A stretch of DNA of 64,000 nucleotides from Pisolithus tinctorius (Eukaryota; Basidiomycota; Agaricomycetes; Boletales; Pisolithaceae): the NCBI GenBank assembly GCA_024663395.1, contig JANFAH010000061.1:1-64000 (forward strand). The letters are read 5' to 3'. The notes under the pieces were generated by a model, which saw nothing but the letters and a program-made list of their open reading frames with translations, had not been told where the DNA came from and made no database searches. Numbering within the stretch: position 1 is the stretch's first letter; every line of letters starts with the position of its first letter. The position numbers and the translations under genes were made by a program. Below, in pieces: positions 1 through 10,385 of the stretch.

Positions 1-608
1 GGTGCGAGCCTACAACAAACCCTGTTGTTTAGGTCTCGTCACAGTGTTGATTTGGTTCACTGGCATTTCTGCATTTGAAAAGAAACTCGGCTAGTTTGAA
101 TTCTAATCATTGTGGTATGGAGCCCAATCATCCGGCGATCCCTGTATACGAAGCGGCGGAGCATCATCTGGTAGAAAATGGCCCTGGGAGTCACACTTCA
201 TGCTGTAATAAATTGTATGAGTAGAGGTAGGATAATGTGTGTAGGCTTACCGTTAAGACCTGCATGATAATTGTGGTAAACCTTGTTGCCAGGACCAACG
301 AATTTTGCGATCGTTCCGTCTGGTTCCTGATCCAATGTTGCGCCGCTGAAGTCATGTGGACCATCATCATAATCTAGAACATGTTCGGCTACTGGGGGTA
401 TGGTGTTTAAACCATGGTCCTGTTCAGAGTAACCGAGACCCTCGAAAGCGTCGAGGCGCAGATGGCTGTGCTTGTGCTGAGTGAGCCCTGACCGGTTTTT
501 GAACCAACGGTTGCAGCCTGGCACGTCACAAGGAAGAGGGCTGAATTTTGTCTGTTGAGAGCTTCGGGTGCTGCCTCCGCATGGCAACATTTTGATGGTA
601 AACAACAC
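1..608 (-). pseudogene. 5' end of a Plavaka-type transposase gene, decayed
   Basis: The first exon (608 to about 252) encodes a C2H2 zinc finger, C-x4-C-x12-H-x3-H, in the segment beginning CDVPGCNRWFKN, followed by an acidic linker and the phrase YHNYHAGLNG. This order is what I know from the N-terminus of Plavaka (CACTA-related) transposases of Agaricomycetes. A GTAAGC donor follows, and after an ACAG acceptor the segment CDSQGHFLPDDAPP continues the same family. The join leaves the frame off by one, and stops follow after WAPYHND, with AEFLFK readable beyond. The gene therefore looks dead. The transposase core would lie left of the window. Family assignment is from memory of motifs, not a search. 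Confidence 0.6.
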
Positions 609-1889
609 GTTTAGGGACCCTTGCGTGATCGTAAACGGTCAGAAACCTAAGTTAGGCGGAACTTTGCATGTTTGTTTGCGAGGAAAGAGACCCTGTAGTG
701 CATTTGTTTGCAAGGAAAACTTCTTGCATAAAAAACACAGGTTCAAACTCACCTTGTGCTGCCTTCGTCTCCCCCCATGCATGACAAGTATTATGTCGGC
801 TTCTTCTAATATTCTCCATGAGAAAAGGCCAACCTGCATCCAGGGAGGATTGTTCTCGAAGCGGACTCAACGGCATACCCCAGCCCAGAAGAAGGCTGAT
901 GACTTGCGCGGCAGGAAGTTATCGATGCTCAGGCAGCTGCTATCCAGCAGGCTCAGCCCGAGTCAGGGAGATGGAAACTGCCATGGAGGTCAGGCAGGTT
1001 ATCCAAGGCTGCCAAAGCGAAGCCAGTCCACTGAGACAGGCGCCTGCCAGTAGAGATCCTGGCCAGGAAATCAGCCCTCCTGTTGCGACGGAGACCAGAC
1101 AGGCAATCCAGGTCGCTGCTAAAGCGAAGTCAGTCAGACCAAGACGGGGGCCTGTCAGCCTTCAAGGAAAACCTGGAAATATAGTCGTCCAACCTCGTGG
1201 TGAAGGTGAGGATGTTTCGGTTATGTCGTCCAATCGCAGACACTGATAACATATCAGTTGAAGTTGCTGATATGGAAGTCGACACTCACCAGGTAACTGC
1301 TCCTGCTATTGCAGACTATACAAGCAACAAGTCACAGAGTGGGAGAACAGCTAGCTGCATGCTGAGAAGGCAAGGTGCAGTCTGACCTTGATCTGCTGGC
1401 AAATGTGGCGTCGACACGTGGATCCAATGAAACCTCCCAGCAGACGTACGTTCTTATTTTCAACTGTTTGATGCCAGATGCTGCTACTTACTGAGTCAAC
1501 TTTGTTTTGGCTGAACCTCACCTGGAATGCTCTCAGTACCCCAGATACCCAAACACCAACTTGGACCGCCAGGTCCATCATTGGGTCAAGGACGTCCCAA
1601 CTGGGCTGATGCCACGATCCAACAGACTACCAACTTCCATCCCTTCTTTGACAAGCGAGCTACTACCGCTGTCAACTCCAATACAAGCCTAGCATACCAG
1701 GTACGTGCTACATTATCAAGTAGGATCAGTCATGTTCAACATCTTCAATCAGGGAAAGATGCCTGCACCAACCCACTGCGTGGACAAGAGGAATTAGAAG
1801 ACCAACCGCTTTCTCTGTCAAGGTTGTAGGTCATGACAAATTCAAGGTATGTCTCTTGATGCAAATTGACCGTTGCATTATATTGCTTT
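609..1889 (+). other. weakly coding stretch, possible 5' exons of the next gene
   Basis: No recognised domain. Between about 870 and 1200 an Ala/Gln/Arg-rich reading frame is open and ends at a GTGAGG donor, as would suit the disordered N-terminus of the gene that follows. From 1200 to 1889 short open pieces alternate with intron-like segments. No start codon can be chosen with confidence. Confidence 0.25.
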
Positions 1890-3134
1890 TAGGTGGTCGC
1901 GAGCACGGCTAACGATATAGAGAGCGACAATGAATTCAATCAGCTCATTTTCGAGGAGGCGCAGACTGGCTCGAAGCGCAAGTATTTGGATCGTGACGAC
2001 CGACTATGTTACCTCATCCGAGGTTGAGGACTTTGATGATGAATACTTTGACTTGAGGATCACAATTTGAACTCTTGTATGTTGCCTGCTAAGGAATTGC
2101 GTGTCGTGATGGTACATTTTTTTATCTATTTGAACTGTACATTAACTCTTCTGGAATCACAGACCGATAATGGAGTAGACGAACCAAAGAAATCAAAGGT
2201 TGACAGGGATGCGACCAAGAATCGGGACAGAGGAGCACTACAGCAAGTCAAGCGCCTTCAACGAGGACCACGGGCAAGGCCAGCAAATGCTCCCTTACGA
2301 AGCCAAGATCTGCCTTCTGTGCTGACGGCAAGATGTGGGCGAAAGAAATTATGCCTGCTCTCCTTGTGTGGGCTGGAAGCTTAGCTGACCCTTGGACAAT
2401 CTCAGATGAAGAACTCATACGGTCGCTGCGAATCATTATCCTAACCATTGCTCCGGACTTCGAGGACCTGAATGACATTCGTCCTGGGACGGGTCTTTAA
2501 TATTGTATTGTTAGTATTATTTACCTTGCTACTTGACTCATGCTTCCTTGGACAGGCATGTCAACGACTCTACCAGTGGCGCAGCAACTTTGGGTCCACT
2601 GCAATCACTCTTATCACTCTTCCTTGTCTCAGGATCCAGAAATTGGTGTGCCATCTCTTACTCAGGCCCAGGAACTCTGTTCTAAGCTGTTGGAAGGCTT
2701 CATGTTTTTATATTCAGACCAAGATTCTCGCAAACTGGAGAACATTTTCTGGTCATACTTTGTATTATACCTCCTTGGCCATGCACATCTGTGGCCCTGT
2801 GCTGATTCTCCTGATGTCCCAAAACTGAAGATCAGGGAATTGAAAAATACAGGCATCAAAGGTGCTAGCCCTTACCTGTGCTGCAGTAATGTATTGCATT
2901 TTAGCCCTAGACAGTCAGCTAACTTATTCTCTTTAGTTGCACCATACTCTTTCCCTGTTCAAAACTGGCAAACTGCAAATTGACGCTAAGCACATGTCCT
3001 TCAGAAAGGCAGCTATCAAGATCCCACTCAAGGTGAACAAGGCGACCAGGAAGGAGTTGTCAGCTGTTTCAGCATTCTCCGAGCAGAATTGTGGCCTCTG
3101 CACCAGGCAATATGCTATAGCCATTGCTAAGTGT
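1890..3134 (+). pseudogene. multi-exon gene of unknown function, 5' part, split by an LTR element
   Basis: I recognise no named domain, but the segments read like a multicopy Agaricomycete protein family. They run: an acidic piece ending SKRKYLDRDD; then, in another frame, EVEDFDDEYFDLR; then WAKEIMPALLVWAG; then QRLYQWRSNFGSTAI; then, shifted again, LLEGFMFLYSD and FWSYFVLYLLGHAHLW; and finally a last exon with LFKTGKLQID and SAFSEQNCG. Introns of about 50 bp separate some pieces, for example one ending in CACAG near 2162. Frame changes near 2015 and 2610 cannot be explained by clear introns. The reading frame runs straight into the LTR element at 3135 and resumes at 5168, so the insertion interrupted a coding exon. 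Function unknown. Confidence 0.5.
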
Positions 3135-3293
3135 TGGAGCAGTGGGAGAGAGCCTCACAAGCGATGAGCTGAGCTTGAGGCAAGCTGTAGGAAGATGTAT
3201 CTACTGAATGTGTCCACATCCGTGTCTACCTCTGTCTGACTAAGCCTAATGTGTCTGTGTCCTCACCTCCGGCCCCCAGGCCTCCCTACTACA
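3135..3293 (-). repeat. LTR, 3' copy (element order), 159 bp
   Basis: Matches 5009-5167 base for base except for scattered, mostly C/T and G/A differences, and has the same length. Both termini fit TG...CA. The polypurine tract is just inside at about 3294-3305 (plus strand TGTGCCCCCTTC). Confidence 0.8.
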
Positions 3294-3508
3294 TGTGCCC
3301 CCTTCAAAACATAGCAGCGTCCTTGCTGTGCTGCAGTCTCACCTCCACCCTAACACCTCCAAACCCTGGAAAGACCCGCAAGAAGGGGGTCCCTGCTCCA
3401 ACCTAAAGAAAGGATGCACGAACACCATGAAGGTGAACCTGTACAAGTACCTGTGGAAGGCAACATTGTCCTAACCACAGGCTTTGTCGGTGCGATCCCA
3501 TGAGGGTG

Positions 3509-4201
3509 TCAAATGGTCTCGACAAGTTGAACTGGCACTGGCACTGGTGGTTTCAGTGGTAACTGTGACGATGTAGGGGGTTGAGGTGCATGACCGCATG
3601 TAGCATACTTGTGTGAATGGCATAAATTCTGTGTACGTGGGTGAGAACGATGGTGGCAACAGTTTAGACTTTCCCAAGGGTTCTTGGTGCTCAAACAAAG
3701 GCCTGAGAAGTCGCAAGGTATGCGAGTAACAGGTGAAACGAGTCTGGTAGTTGGAATGACAGTTGTGTCAACATCATCCGCCCAATTGAATGAGGGTACT
3801 CCATTCTCCTCCCTCTGATTTTCACCCTCAGTGGCTGGCCTCGTGTCAGGTTCCACCTCCAGAACAGTAAAGAAGACATCCAGGGCAAGGGTACCTGCCT
3901 CGAGAGGATTCAAATGTCGTAACAGAGCTAACCTTTTTTCCTTCATCTCTACTTCCCCTAGCCTATCAACCCACTTTGCAACAAACAATTCTCTGAAAAT
4001 GTCCCAGTGTTTCTTAAAACCCATAGGGAGCTGTGAAAACCACTCGAACACCTTCAAGTCTAGTTTGCAGGAGACAACTTGGATTTTCTCGCAGCCTTTA
4101 TCATGGACAATGACATGCTGATCCACTATTGTAAGCCATTCATGTGCATTCTGATAGTTGCCATGAAAAACGAAGAGTCGCTGCCACATTGCAACTGACA
4201 C
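3509..4201 (-). pseudogene. retrotransposon gag-like ORF
   Basis: This 230-residue ORF has the signature spacing of a Retrotrans_gag domain. Early residues (MWQRLFVFHG, then AHEWLTIVDQH) resemble the capsid start. EWFSQLPMGFKKHWDIFREL followed by FVAKW matches the W...L...W..F...F...W pattern. The C-terminal third is low-complexity and proline-rich. There is no zinc knuckle, protease or reverse transcriptase, so any movement would depend on another element such as the related gypsy copy at 35515. A solo LTR is inserted 27 bp upstream of the first ATG, between it and the 5' LTR. Confidence 0.6.
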
Positions 4202-4227
4202 AGCCTGAAAAGTAGTCTGGAGATGAC

Positions 4228-4940
4228 TGTCATAACCATGCGTTCGTCATAGGTCTTTGCTCACTCCGCATCCCTTTCCGCCGTTCATCCGCTCACTCCA
4301 CACCAACTCCGCCCAACTTCTGTTGGTTGCAAACCATCTCCGCTCCGACTGCTGTCGGACTTGTGTTGCCCTCCTACCGGACCGAGCGGTCCGTTCTCTG
4401 AGGGGTCATGTGACTACCTTCGCAGTCAGGTACTCCGCAGCGCGCTCACCGCGTGGTCTAGCGCCTGGACTGTTTCCTTTTCTGGATGTTCTGTGTTACC
4501 CGTTCGTATGTCCTCCGTCTACCCTTCATTCGTCATCCAGGAAATTTTACTTGAAAACTTATGAGTCTCCGTATGTCAGTTCCGATTCCGGTTACTGTAC
4601 CCCGTAGTAGTATAAAAACGTGTACTGTACTCCGCTGTTCTTCAGTACGAATATCAACTTAGTTCCTACTCCCTCCGATTCCGTCTTCTGTCTGTCAGAG
4701 TTATCTCCGACTCTCCGTCTGTACTCTCCCTCTGAAATACAAGGGCTGAGATCGTGCAAGGGGGTAGCGCATGAGCTAAACCCGACGCCCTCACTCCGCT
4801 CCGCCTCTGTCTCGGCGGACTTCGTTCCTGCCAACACTCCGCTAGTCGGAGTTCTGTTCCTGTGTGTCGGACTTGCTTCCGGACCACTCTCTAGACCCTA
4901 TATAGCGTTGGAGTTGGTCGGAGTAGGCCTGGACTTGACA
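4228..4940 (+). mobile_element. solo LTR, 713 bp (family A), CpG-rich copy
   Basis: The unit starts TGTCATAACC and ends GACTTGACA and is flanked by a perfect 5-bp target duplication, ATGAC (4223-4227 and 4941-4945). A TATA box (TATAAAA at 4611) and the conserved TCAGTACGAATATC (4642-4655) mark a promoter and probable start of the repeated R region; GCAAGGGGGTAGCGCA follows about 100 bp on. Older, CpG-poor copies of the same LTR lie in both arms of the palindrome (48120-48771 and 53349-54977). No internal sequence remains, so this is the product of LTR-LTR recombination. Confidence 0.9.
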
Positions 4941-5008
4941 ATGACGGTGACTGAGATGGAAAAAAAAGGGAAGCTGGTGTGGGTCGAATCACACTATTGT
5001 CACCAAGA

Positions 5009-5167
5009 TGGAGCAGTGGGAGAGTGCCTCACGAGCGATGAGCTGAGCTCGAGGCAAGCTGTAGGAAGATGTATCTACTGAATGTGTCCACGTCTGTGTC
5101 TACCTCCATCTGACTAAGCCTAATGTGGCTGTGTCCTCACCTCCAGCCCCCAGGCCTCCCTACTACA
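5009..5167 (-). repeat. LTR, 5' copy (element order), 159 bp
   Basis: Partner of 3135-3293. The element's probable primer-binding site lies just left of it, reading TTGGTGACAA on the minus strand; the gypsy element at 35515 has a similar TGGTGATGA in the same place. Confidence 0.8.
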
Positions 5168-5440
5168 GCATGACAATGCTGTGCTCCATAACATCATTAT
5201 GGGAGCAACTATGCTCATTCCATACAGTATGGATTGTGTGTTGGAGGGAGGGAGCTTTCAATGCAGGGAGGACAACGTCAACGATTTAATTGCCACTCTT
5301 TGTAAGTCACATCATTATTTATGCACACTACTAACAAGTCATTGATAGGATCCCACGATTTGGACATGCTCTCATTCTCTCCCCCCTTCTGCCCTGAGTT
5401 GCTCGTTGCCAACTACAATCATTGAATTAATTGTGTCTTT
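5168..5440 (+). pseudogene. 3' part of the gene interrupted at 3134
   Basis: Directly after the LTR element the frame of the upstream exon resumes with DNAVLHNIIMGATMLIPYSM and continues through a GTAAGT...GATAG intron into a short last exon (SHDLDMLSFSPPFCP) that ends at a TGA near 5425. The continuity across the element supports one original gene. The product is unknown. Confidence 0.45.
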
Positions 5441-5884
5441 TTTTGTGCTTACTTGAGTCACCCTCATTTTGGATTGTCGTAGGCCTACACTCATTTAATG
5501 TTTCAGTGCTGCACTGCTTTATCATGAATGCATCGCATTTTATGTGAGCTGAACAAAAGTGAAAATAGTGAGAATAAGTGCTAAGAAAGTTGCAGTTGAT
5601 GACAAGTCAGATAGTAGTAATAGTGGGAAAATAGCATAAATAATCAAAAAATAGTATGAAAAATAGTGTGGATAGTAAATGAACCTACTAAAAAGACTAT
5701 TATTTCTTTTCTGACTATTTTGGTGTGAATAGGACATAAATAGTATGAATAGTATGCAAAATAGTAATGTGTGAATTTGCTGATGCTGGCAATCAAAACC
5801 TTCCATTGCACACACTCGGGGGATGCAGATGCACTGAAAGTATAAGCAGGTTTTATGTACTATGACCATCTCGGCTCGAGCTGA
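5441..5884. other. AT-rich non-coding stretch
   Basis: No gene seen. From about 5560 to 5780 the DNA is AT-rich with loose repeats of ATAGT and AAATAGTATGA. It sits where the N-lobe of the following kinase would be expected, so it may be an insertion or a degenerate promoter. Confidence 0.4.
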
Positions 5885-6730
5885 ACCTTTCCCATCTAGC
5901 GTATCTTTCGAGAGGTACATATATGGTCGAAGCTGCATCATGAAAATGTCATTCGCATGCTCGGGATCTCTACTGAATTCGATTCCACAGTTTCTATAAT
6001 ATCTGAATGGATGTCATTGGGAAATGCGCACAATTATGTCCAAAACATAGAAAATGATCCGCGGGTCAGTCAAAAAGGCGTGTCGTTTATCTTCGCATTA
6101 CTTGACATTCTCATTTAGCTCGAAGACATTGCTAGCGGACTGTACTATCTCCATAACTACGTTAGTCCGCCGGGTCCAATAGTCCATGGAGATCTGAAGG
6201 GTGTAAGGATGCTCGGTTTGTAAATATTGTGGTTGACGCGTCCTATAGGCAAATGTGCTGGTGTCCAGTGATCGCCGCATGCTACTGAGCGACTTCGGTC
6301 TTTCCACTGTAAACACATCCACCTTCAACATGACCGCTGATGCCCCCTTCGGGGGCTCAATCCATTGGATGGCCCCAGAGCTTGTAAATAACTCCCCCGC
6401 ATCAAAGGAAAGCAACGTGTGGGCCTTGGGGATGACGATTTTGGTATGCCATTGATTTTTTCCTCTGTGTGGTGTTCATTGTATTACTAGGAGTTATTCA
6501 CTCGATCAATACCTTTCCGTGATTGTCGAAATGTGGGAAGTGTCACACATAGGATAACAGAGGGGAACTGCCAACTCGCCCTGTTGGGGAGTCGACACAA
6601 TTCCGTCTGTCAGATGCGTGGTGGGAAATTTGCACGTCATGCTGGAGACGTGATCCTTCATCATGGCACACAGTAGAGGATATTGTAGAAAAGATCAAGG
6701 CAGCCATCGTCTGTTGTAACCCTTTCAGAG
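5885..6730 (+). pseudogene. protein kinase, tyrosine-kinase-like (TKL) type, truncated
   Basis: The catalytic domain starts abruptly at REVHIWSKLHHENVIRMLGI (the alpha-C region); the glycine loop and the VAIK lysine are missing. It continues with SEWMSLGNAHNY, then VHGDLKG, an intron (GTAAGG...TATAG), ANVLVSSD, SDFGLST, GGSIHWMAPEL and WALGMTIL, then a second intron and ELFTRSIPF. HGDLKG in place of HRD and a DFGLS motif are usual in the large TKL expansion of Agaricomycetes. Two lesions stand out: the aspartate of the SDVW motif is Asn (ESNVW), and one base is missing from the G run near 6562, after which ELPTRP is read in another frame. The kinase is probably not functional. A GTPase gene follows on the same strand. 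Confidence 0.75.
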
Positions 6731-7540
6731 TGTTATTCATCCTTTGACTGCACTTTGCAGCACCAAGCTAGCTCTACTGCAATGCCACCCGAAGTGGCTG
6801 CCTCTGGACATTCAACCTCGAAAGAGCCAGAAAGTTACCAGATACCATGGTGAGTCGGAATCCCTGGAGCGCCAATGTACAGATATACTAACTCTACATG
6901 TCTGCTTTATGCTCCTGTGGTATCGACGCTTATCTGAACTTCCGCTACTCCTGCTGACAGAGAGACACTGGTCAATGAGGTGGCTAGGCGGGATATTATG
7001 ACAGATCAAGTGTTGGAAGGCAGTGCAGCCCTGGAAACGGTTATGTACGACCGGGCTTGTGATACTGCGGTCCCTGGAACCTACAGGCCCGGAATGCGAG
7101 GGAGTAAGTGCTTTGACTCGTACCAGACCTGAATGACAATAGTCTACCATCTGCTCCTCCTGCAGCTAGCAAGAAGAGTACTATCAAAGGTCTACGGTAA
7201 ACTTTGGACTATATGTCATCCTTTGGGGTCCTGAAATTTGCGCAGATTTCTGCACGTATGGGGCAAAGCACCCGTCAAGCTCGGCTTCGTACCCCAAACA
7301 CAGCCAGGCGTATGCAAACAGCACACGTTACATGATGAGTGCTAACGGAGGGTTTACAGGTTTTGGCTCCGAGTGTACCTGCAAACCCTGTGGTTTCACA
7401 ATCAACCACTGAGCATCCAATCGCTACTCATTCCACATTGGATGTACGTGGGAAGCAGGCGGTGCCGGACAAGTGCTGATAGATGGCAACTAGCAGGACA
7501 CAGCTCGGAGTACTGGTACACCTGTACCTGTCCACTCACC
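6731..7540 (+). other. linker exons between kinase and GTPase, no known domain
   Basis: Several open pieces with plausible splice ends are visible: SSTAMPPEVAASGHS up to a GTGAGT near 6851; LVNEVARRDIMTDQVLEGSA at about 6970-7090; and VLAPSVPANPVVSQ at about 7360-7470. They could be N-terminal exons of the GTPase gene or a linker of a kinase-GTPase fusion. Nothing in them is diagnostic. Confidence 0.3.
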
Positions 7541-8825
7541 TCCAACTGCAGACACACTTGCACCTGCCAATCGCAAGGGTCTATGGCCAACCACTGAAGA
7601 CCTCATTCGGGAGTGTCCTTGGTGAGTCAACTTCACACTTGTCAGTGTCTCACTCATCGCCATATAATAGTTTCCAAGTATTGGTAGTTGGAAAGGTAAC
7701 TTGAATTTGCTTGCCGTCACTCGCCTAGGTTCTAACATCCTTACAGTCAGGCATTGGAAAATCTTCTTTGATCAATCGAATCTTCGGTGTGAGCACTGCG
7801 GTTGAGTGGTTCAAATTTTGTGTTCCTACCTGGCATTGATGACGGCCATAGAATGTAGAAAGGATAAGCCAGGGGAGGCAGACATTGAGCAGGAATTCAC
7901 TTCACCAGAGAACGACCGCTCATTTTGCATGTTAGCGAAGGTTTTGAGGTGGGAGATGCTGGCAACTATGAAACCTGAAGTCATTCATAGTAAAGAGGAA
8001 GAAAGAACCCAAGATCAAAGATCAACTTCACGTGGTCTGGTACGTAGTTCTGAGACAGCCACGCTGAAATTTTTGATGGAAGGGTCTATATGATAGGTTG
8101 TGTTTTCAAATGCCCATTCCATCGTATGGTGAACGACTTTTGGAGGACACTGCAGAAGCGTTTCTGAAAATAAGGAAGGAAGTCCTAGGGAATAGTGAGC
8201 AATTATACTGTTGTTCCATCTCCAGTATACCAACTGTATTCAGCGCCGACGATAGTCGTATTCACGAAGCATGACTGTCTCCTGAGTTACATGCGTCAGA
8301 AATTTCCCCGTGATCATGAAGCAGGGAAACGATACCTACAAGAGTATTGCATCCAGCCAATTCAGGACTTTACGGGAGATAAGGGTATTGCACATGTGGC
8401 CGTTAGCTGTGAGTGTTATTCCTCCGATTCCGTTCTATCACTCAGTCCAGGCACTGCCAGCGAAACCCAGATATGAGCAGGGGCTTAAGGACCTAATAAG
8501 CCTTACTTAGGACATGGTATCTATGAGTTTCACCTCCCCGGAGAACCAAGTATTGCCAGTGCCTCTGGCAGCTGCATGGGCACTAGGAATGGTGCCTACA
8601 TTGAAGGTTGAGTTATCAATTGCGTAAGTGTCAATCATTGCGACAGTGCATGTATTTTGACTTGTTAAACAGCGTGGGAAAGCAGAGTGAGTCTGGATAT
8701 ATGCAACACTTTATTAGAGGCTGATCTTTTTACAAGAATACTGGAGTGCGCTGGGTACCAGCGCAAATTTCCCTGGCCATAAAATGCAGGACTGCCTTGT
8801 TAGATTTGGCAAGTCACTCGTAGTC
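7541..8825 (+). pseudogene. P-loop GTPase of an Agaricomycete-expanded family
   Basis: After the lead-in PTTEDLIREC an intron ends at AATAG and the strand QVLVVGK begins. A second intron splits the P-loop, giving GKSGIGKSSLINRIF (Walker A, GxxGxGKS, intact). GEADIEQEF and, shifted by one base near 7918, LHVSEGFEVGD correspond to the DxxG switch region; a further shift near 7970 leads to KEPKIKDQLHVVW. After another intron come LCFQMPIPSYGERLLEDTAE and then TIVVFTKHDCLL with the T/NKxD specificity motif as TKHD. The C-terminal piece SVGKQKYWSALGTS is split by two introns. The order matches fungal G-domain proteins expanded in mushrooms, with MMR_HSR1-like folds. Two frameshifts argue for a pseudogene or sequence errors. 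Confidence 0.75.
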
Positions 8826-9382
8826 TTCGTTCACTAATTGACGCTACTTTTGCTTACCGTGGGAAACACTTCCTGTTTACGGGTCTACATGACCACAATA
8901 CTTACATGTCTAGTTGCCAAATTTGCAGAACCCATGAGCCCTGGAAACTGTCTCCCACGTTACGCATAGCACAGCTGTCAGGTGTGTGCCATATGCAGAT
9001 TCTAGAAATTCAAAAATTGTCAAACACATCGCTAATGTTGGATACGTGTAATATACTTTGTATGAGGTACCTGGAACATCCGTGGTAAGGCCAGGCCAGG
9101 CAAGGAATGTACGACAGCCTGGTACTGATCATGGTGGATGTGCCATATACTTATTTCAGCATGGATCCCATACTGGCCAAGGGTATACTATGGGCATGCA
9201 GCTCATGTAGGTCAGATACCCACTGCACATGGCGGTGACACCAATATCTGCAACTGTTACCCTGCTGGTCACTTCCAAGAATTGAGCAGATGTTTCCAGT
9301 CAGAAACACGTCACGTCCATTGCAAAATACAACAAACTACAACAGGTAGTTATGCATATATAGCGGGGACAGAACACATAGA
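8826..9382. other. no gene seen
   Basis: Short ORFs only, without family resemblance. The end of the GTPase gene may extend into the first hundred bases, but I could not follow it. Confidence 0.4.
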
Positions 9383-10151
9383 TCAGTTGGAGACTAGCAA
9401 AGGGAAAGGGTAGAAAAGGACAGCATGTCTACAAAATTCGTTCCAGATGTATGATAGCATGTCTGAAACATTACGGGGGAACGTATTATCAGTCTCTTCC
9501 TTTGCAAGCCATTCTTTGATGAACTGTCCTTCCAGTGGGATGATCGGGTTCCATGGCTCCCATTTCCCACATGGGAAGGCTGGATATGCTCCAATATATG
9601 CAAGCCAGAACACGTCATGACCCCATGTCCATTCAGGAACATTCGTCACTTGCACGATGTCCACCAGCCACTGTTCAATTCCCTTTGACAGTTCCAACCA
9701 GTGGTTGGTGTCCATTGGGTTCCACAGGGGTGGTAAGGGTAGGAACGTGATTGGGATTTCATCATAGCTCATGTCGGTCTAGATAAAATATGATGCGCAG
9801 CAGGATTATTGCACACAGTTAGGAAAGAAGAGGACAAACTCACACTTGCAACGGATAGAGGATGCTCAGATTCATCAGCGCACCAGGTACCAGGTCGAAC
9901 CTCAGGGAGTATGATTCCTCGAAATGCCTCAGACAGTGACACTGATATTTGAATGGGCTACAGGATCATTGGTATTTGCATATTGAAGGGAGTAATTGCA
10001 AACGTACTATATCATTGTTGGTAAGACTCCTTGGCACAGGCCCAGGGAAGCATACTGTGAACATGAGAGGTTGCAAATAGGCAGTTTCTGTATCGGAGTT
10101 TTTGACATCCAGACGGACAACAGCTTGACATGACTCCAGAAAAGAATTCAT
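9383..10151 (-). CDS. hypothetical protein, at least three exons
   Basis: Reading leftward, one exon (about 10151-9975) encodes VVRLDVKNSDTETAYLQPLM and FPGPVPRSLTNNDIV; a second carries FEESYSLRFDLVPGALMN and ends at a GTGAGT donor near 9844; the last exon after a TCTAG acceptor encodes DEIPITFLPLPPLWNP, a Trp-rich stretch (HWLELSKGIEQWL, EWTWGHDVFWLAYIGAYP) and ends at 9383. Splice signals and even codon use make it credible as a gene. I do not recognise the family, and no membrane segment or catalytic motif is evident. The start codon is uncertain and may lie further right, toward 10450, head to head with the next gene. Confidence 0.45.
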
Positions 10152-10385
10152 TGTGCAAGGGGAACAAATTCAGTGGGAAATTGTTGGAAGATTCGGAGTG
10201 GAAAGTATTGATGGAAGATGGAATACGGTGCATGCACCGAAGCACGATGCATGATGTGAAGTTCGTTGCAGGCGCATAAGAGTTCATGTGACTTCGTTTG
10301 GGAAGCTTCCAGTCCCAAGATCTCAAGTTTGCGAGCACGGCACACTCATAGAGACAGTCGAAACAACATGAAGAATCAATCTGAA

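Larger units (their letters stand above)
3135..5167 (-). mobile_element. non-autonomous Ty3/gypsy-type LTR element (gag only), inserted in a gene
   Basis: Two 159-bp direct repeats (3135-3293 and 5009-5167) bound the element. On the minus strand they start TGTAGTAGGG and end in CA. In that orientation a purine tract, GGGGGCACA, abuts the left repeat, and TTGGTGACAA, a plausible primer site, follows the right repeat. The same LTR start and the same GGGGGCACA tract occur in the gypsy element at 35515-43947, so the two are relatives. Only a gag-like ORF is present; there is no polymerase. The four bases outside the repeats are GTGT (3131-3134) and GCAT (5168-5171), each one transition away from GCGT. 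A 713-bp solo LTR sits inside at 4228-4940. Confidence 0.75.

Noticed and set aside
1890..3134. Assignment to the DUF6532 family
   Set aside because: The composition and genome context were suggestive, but the conserved blocks do not fit what I remember of that family, so it is left unnamed.
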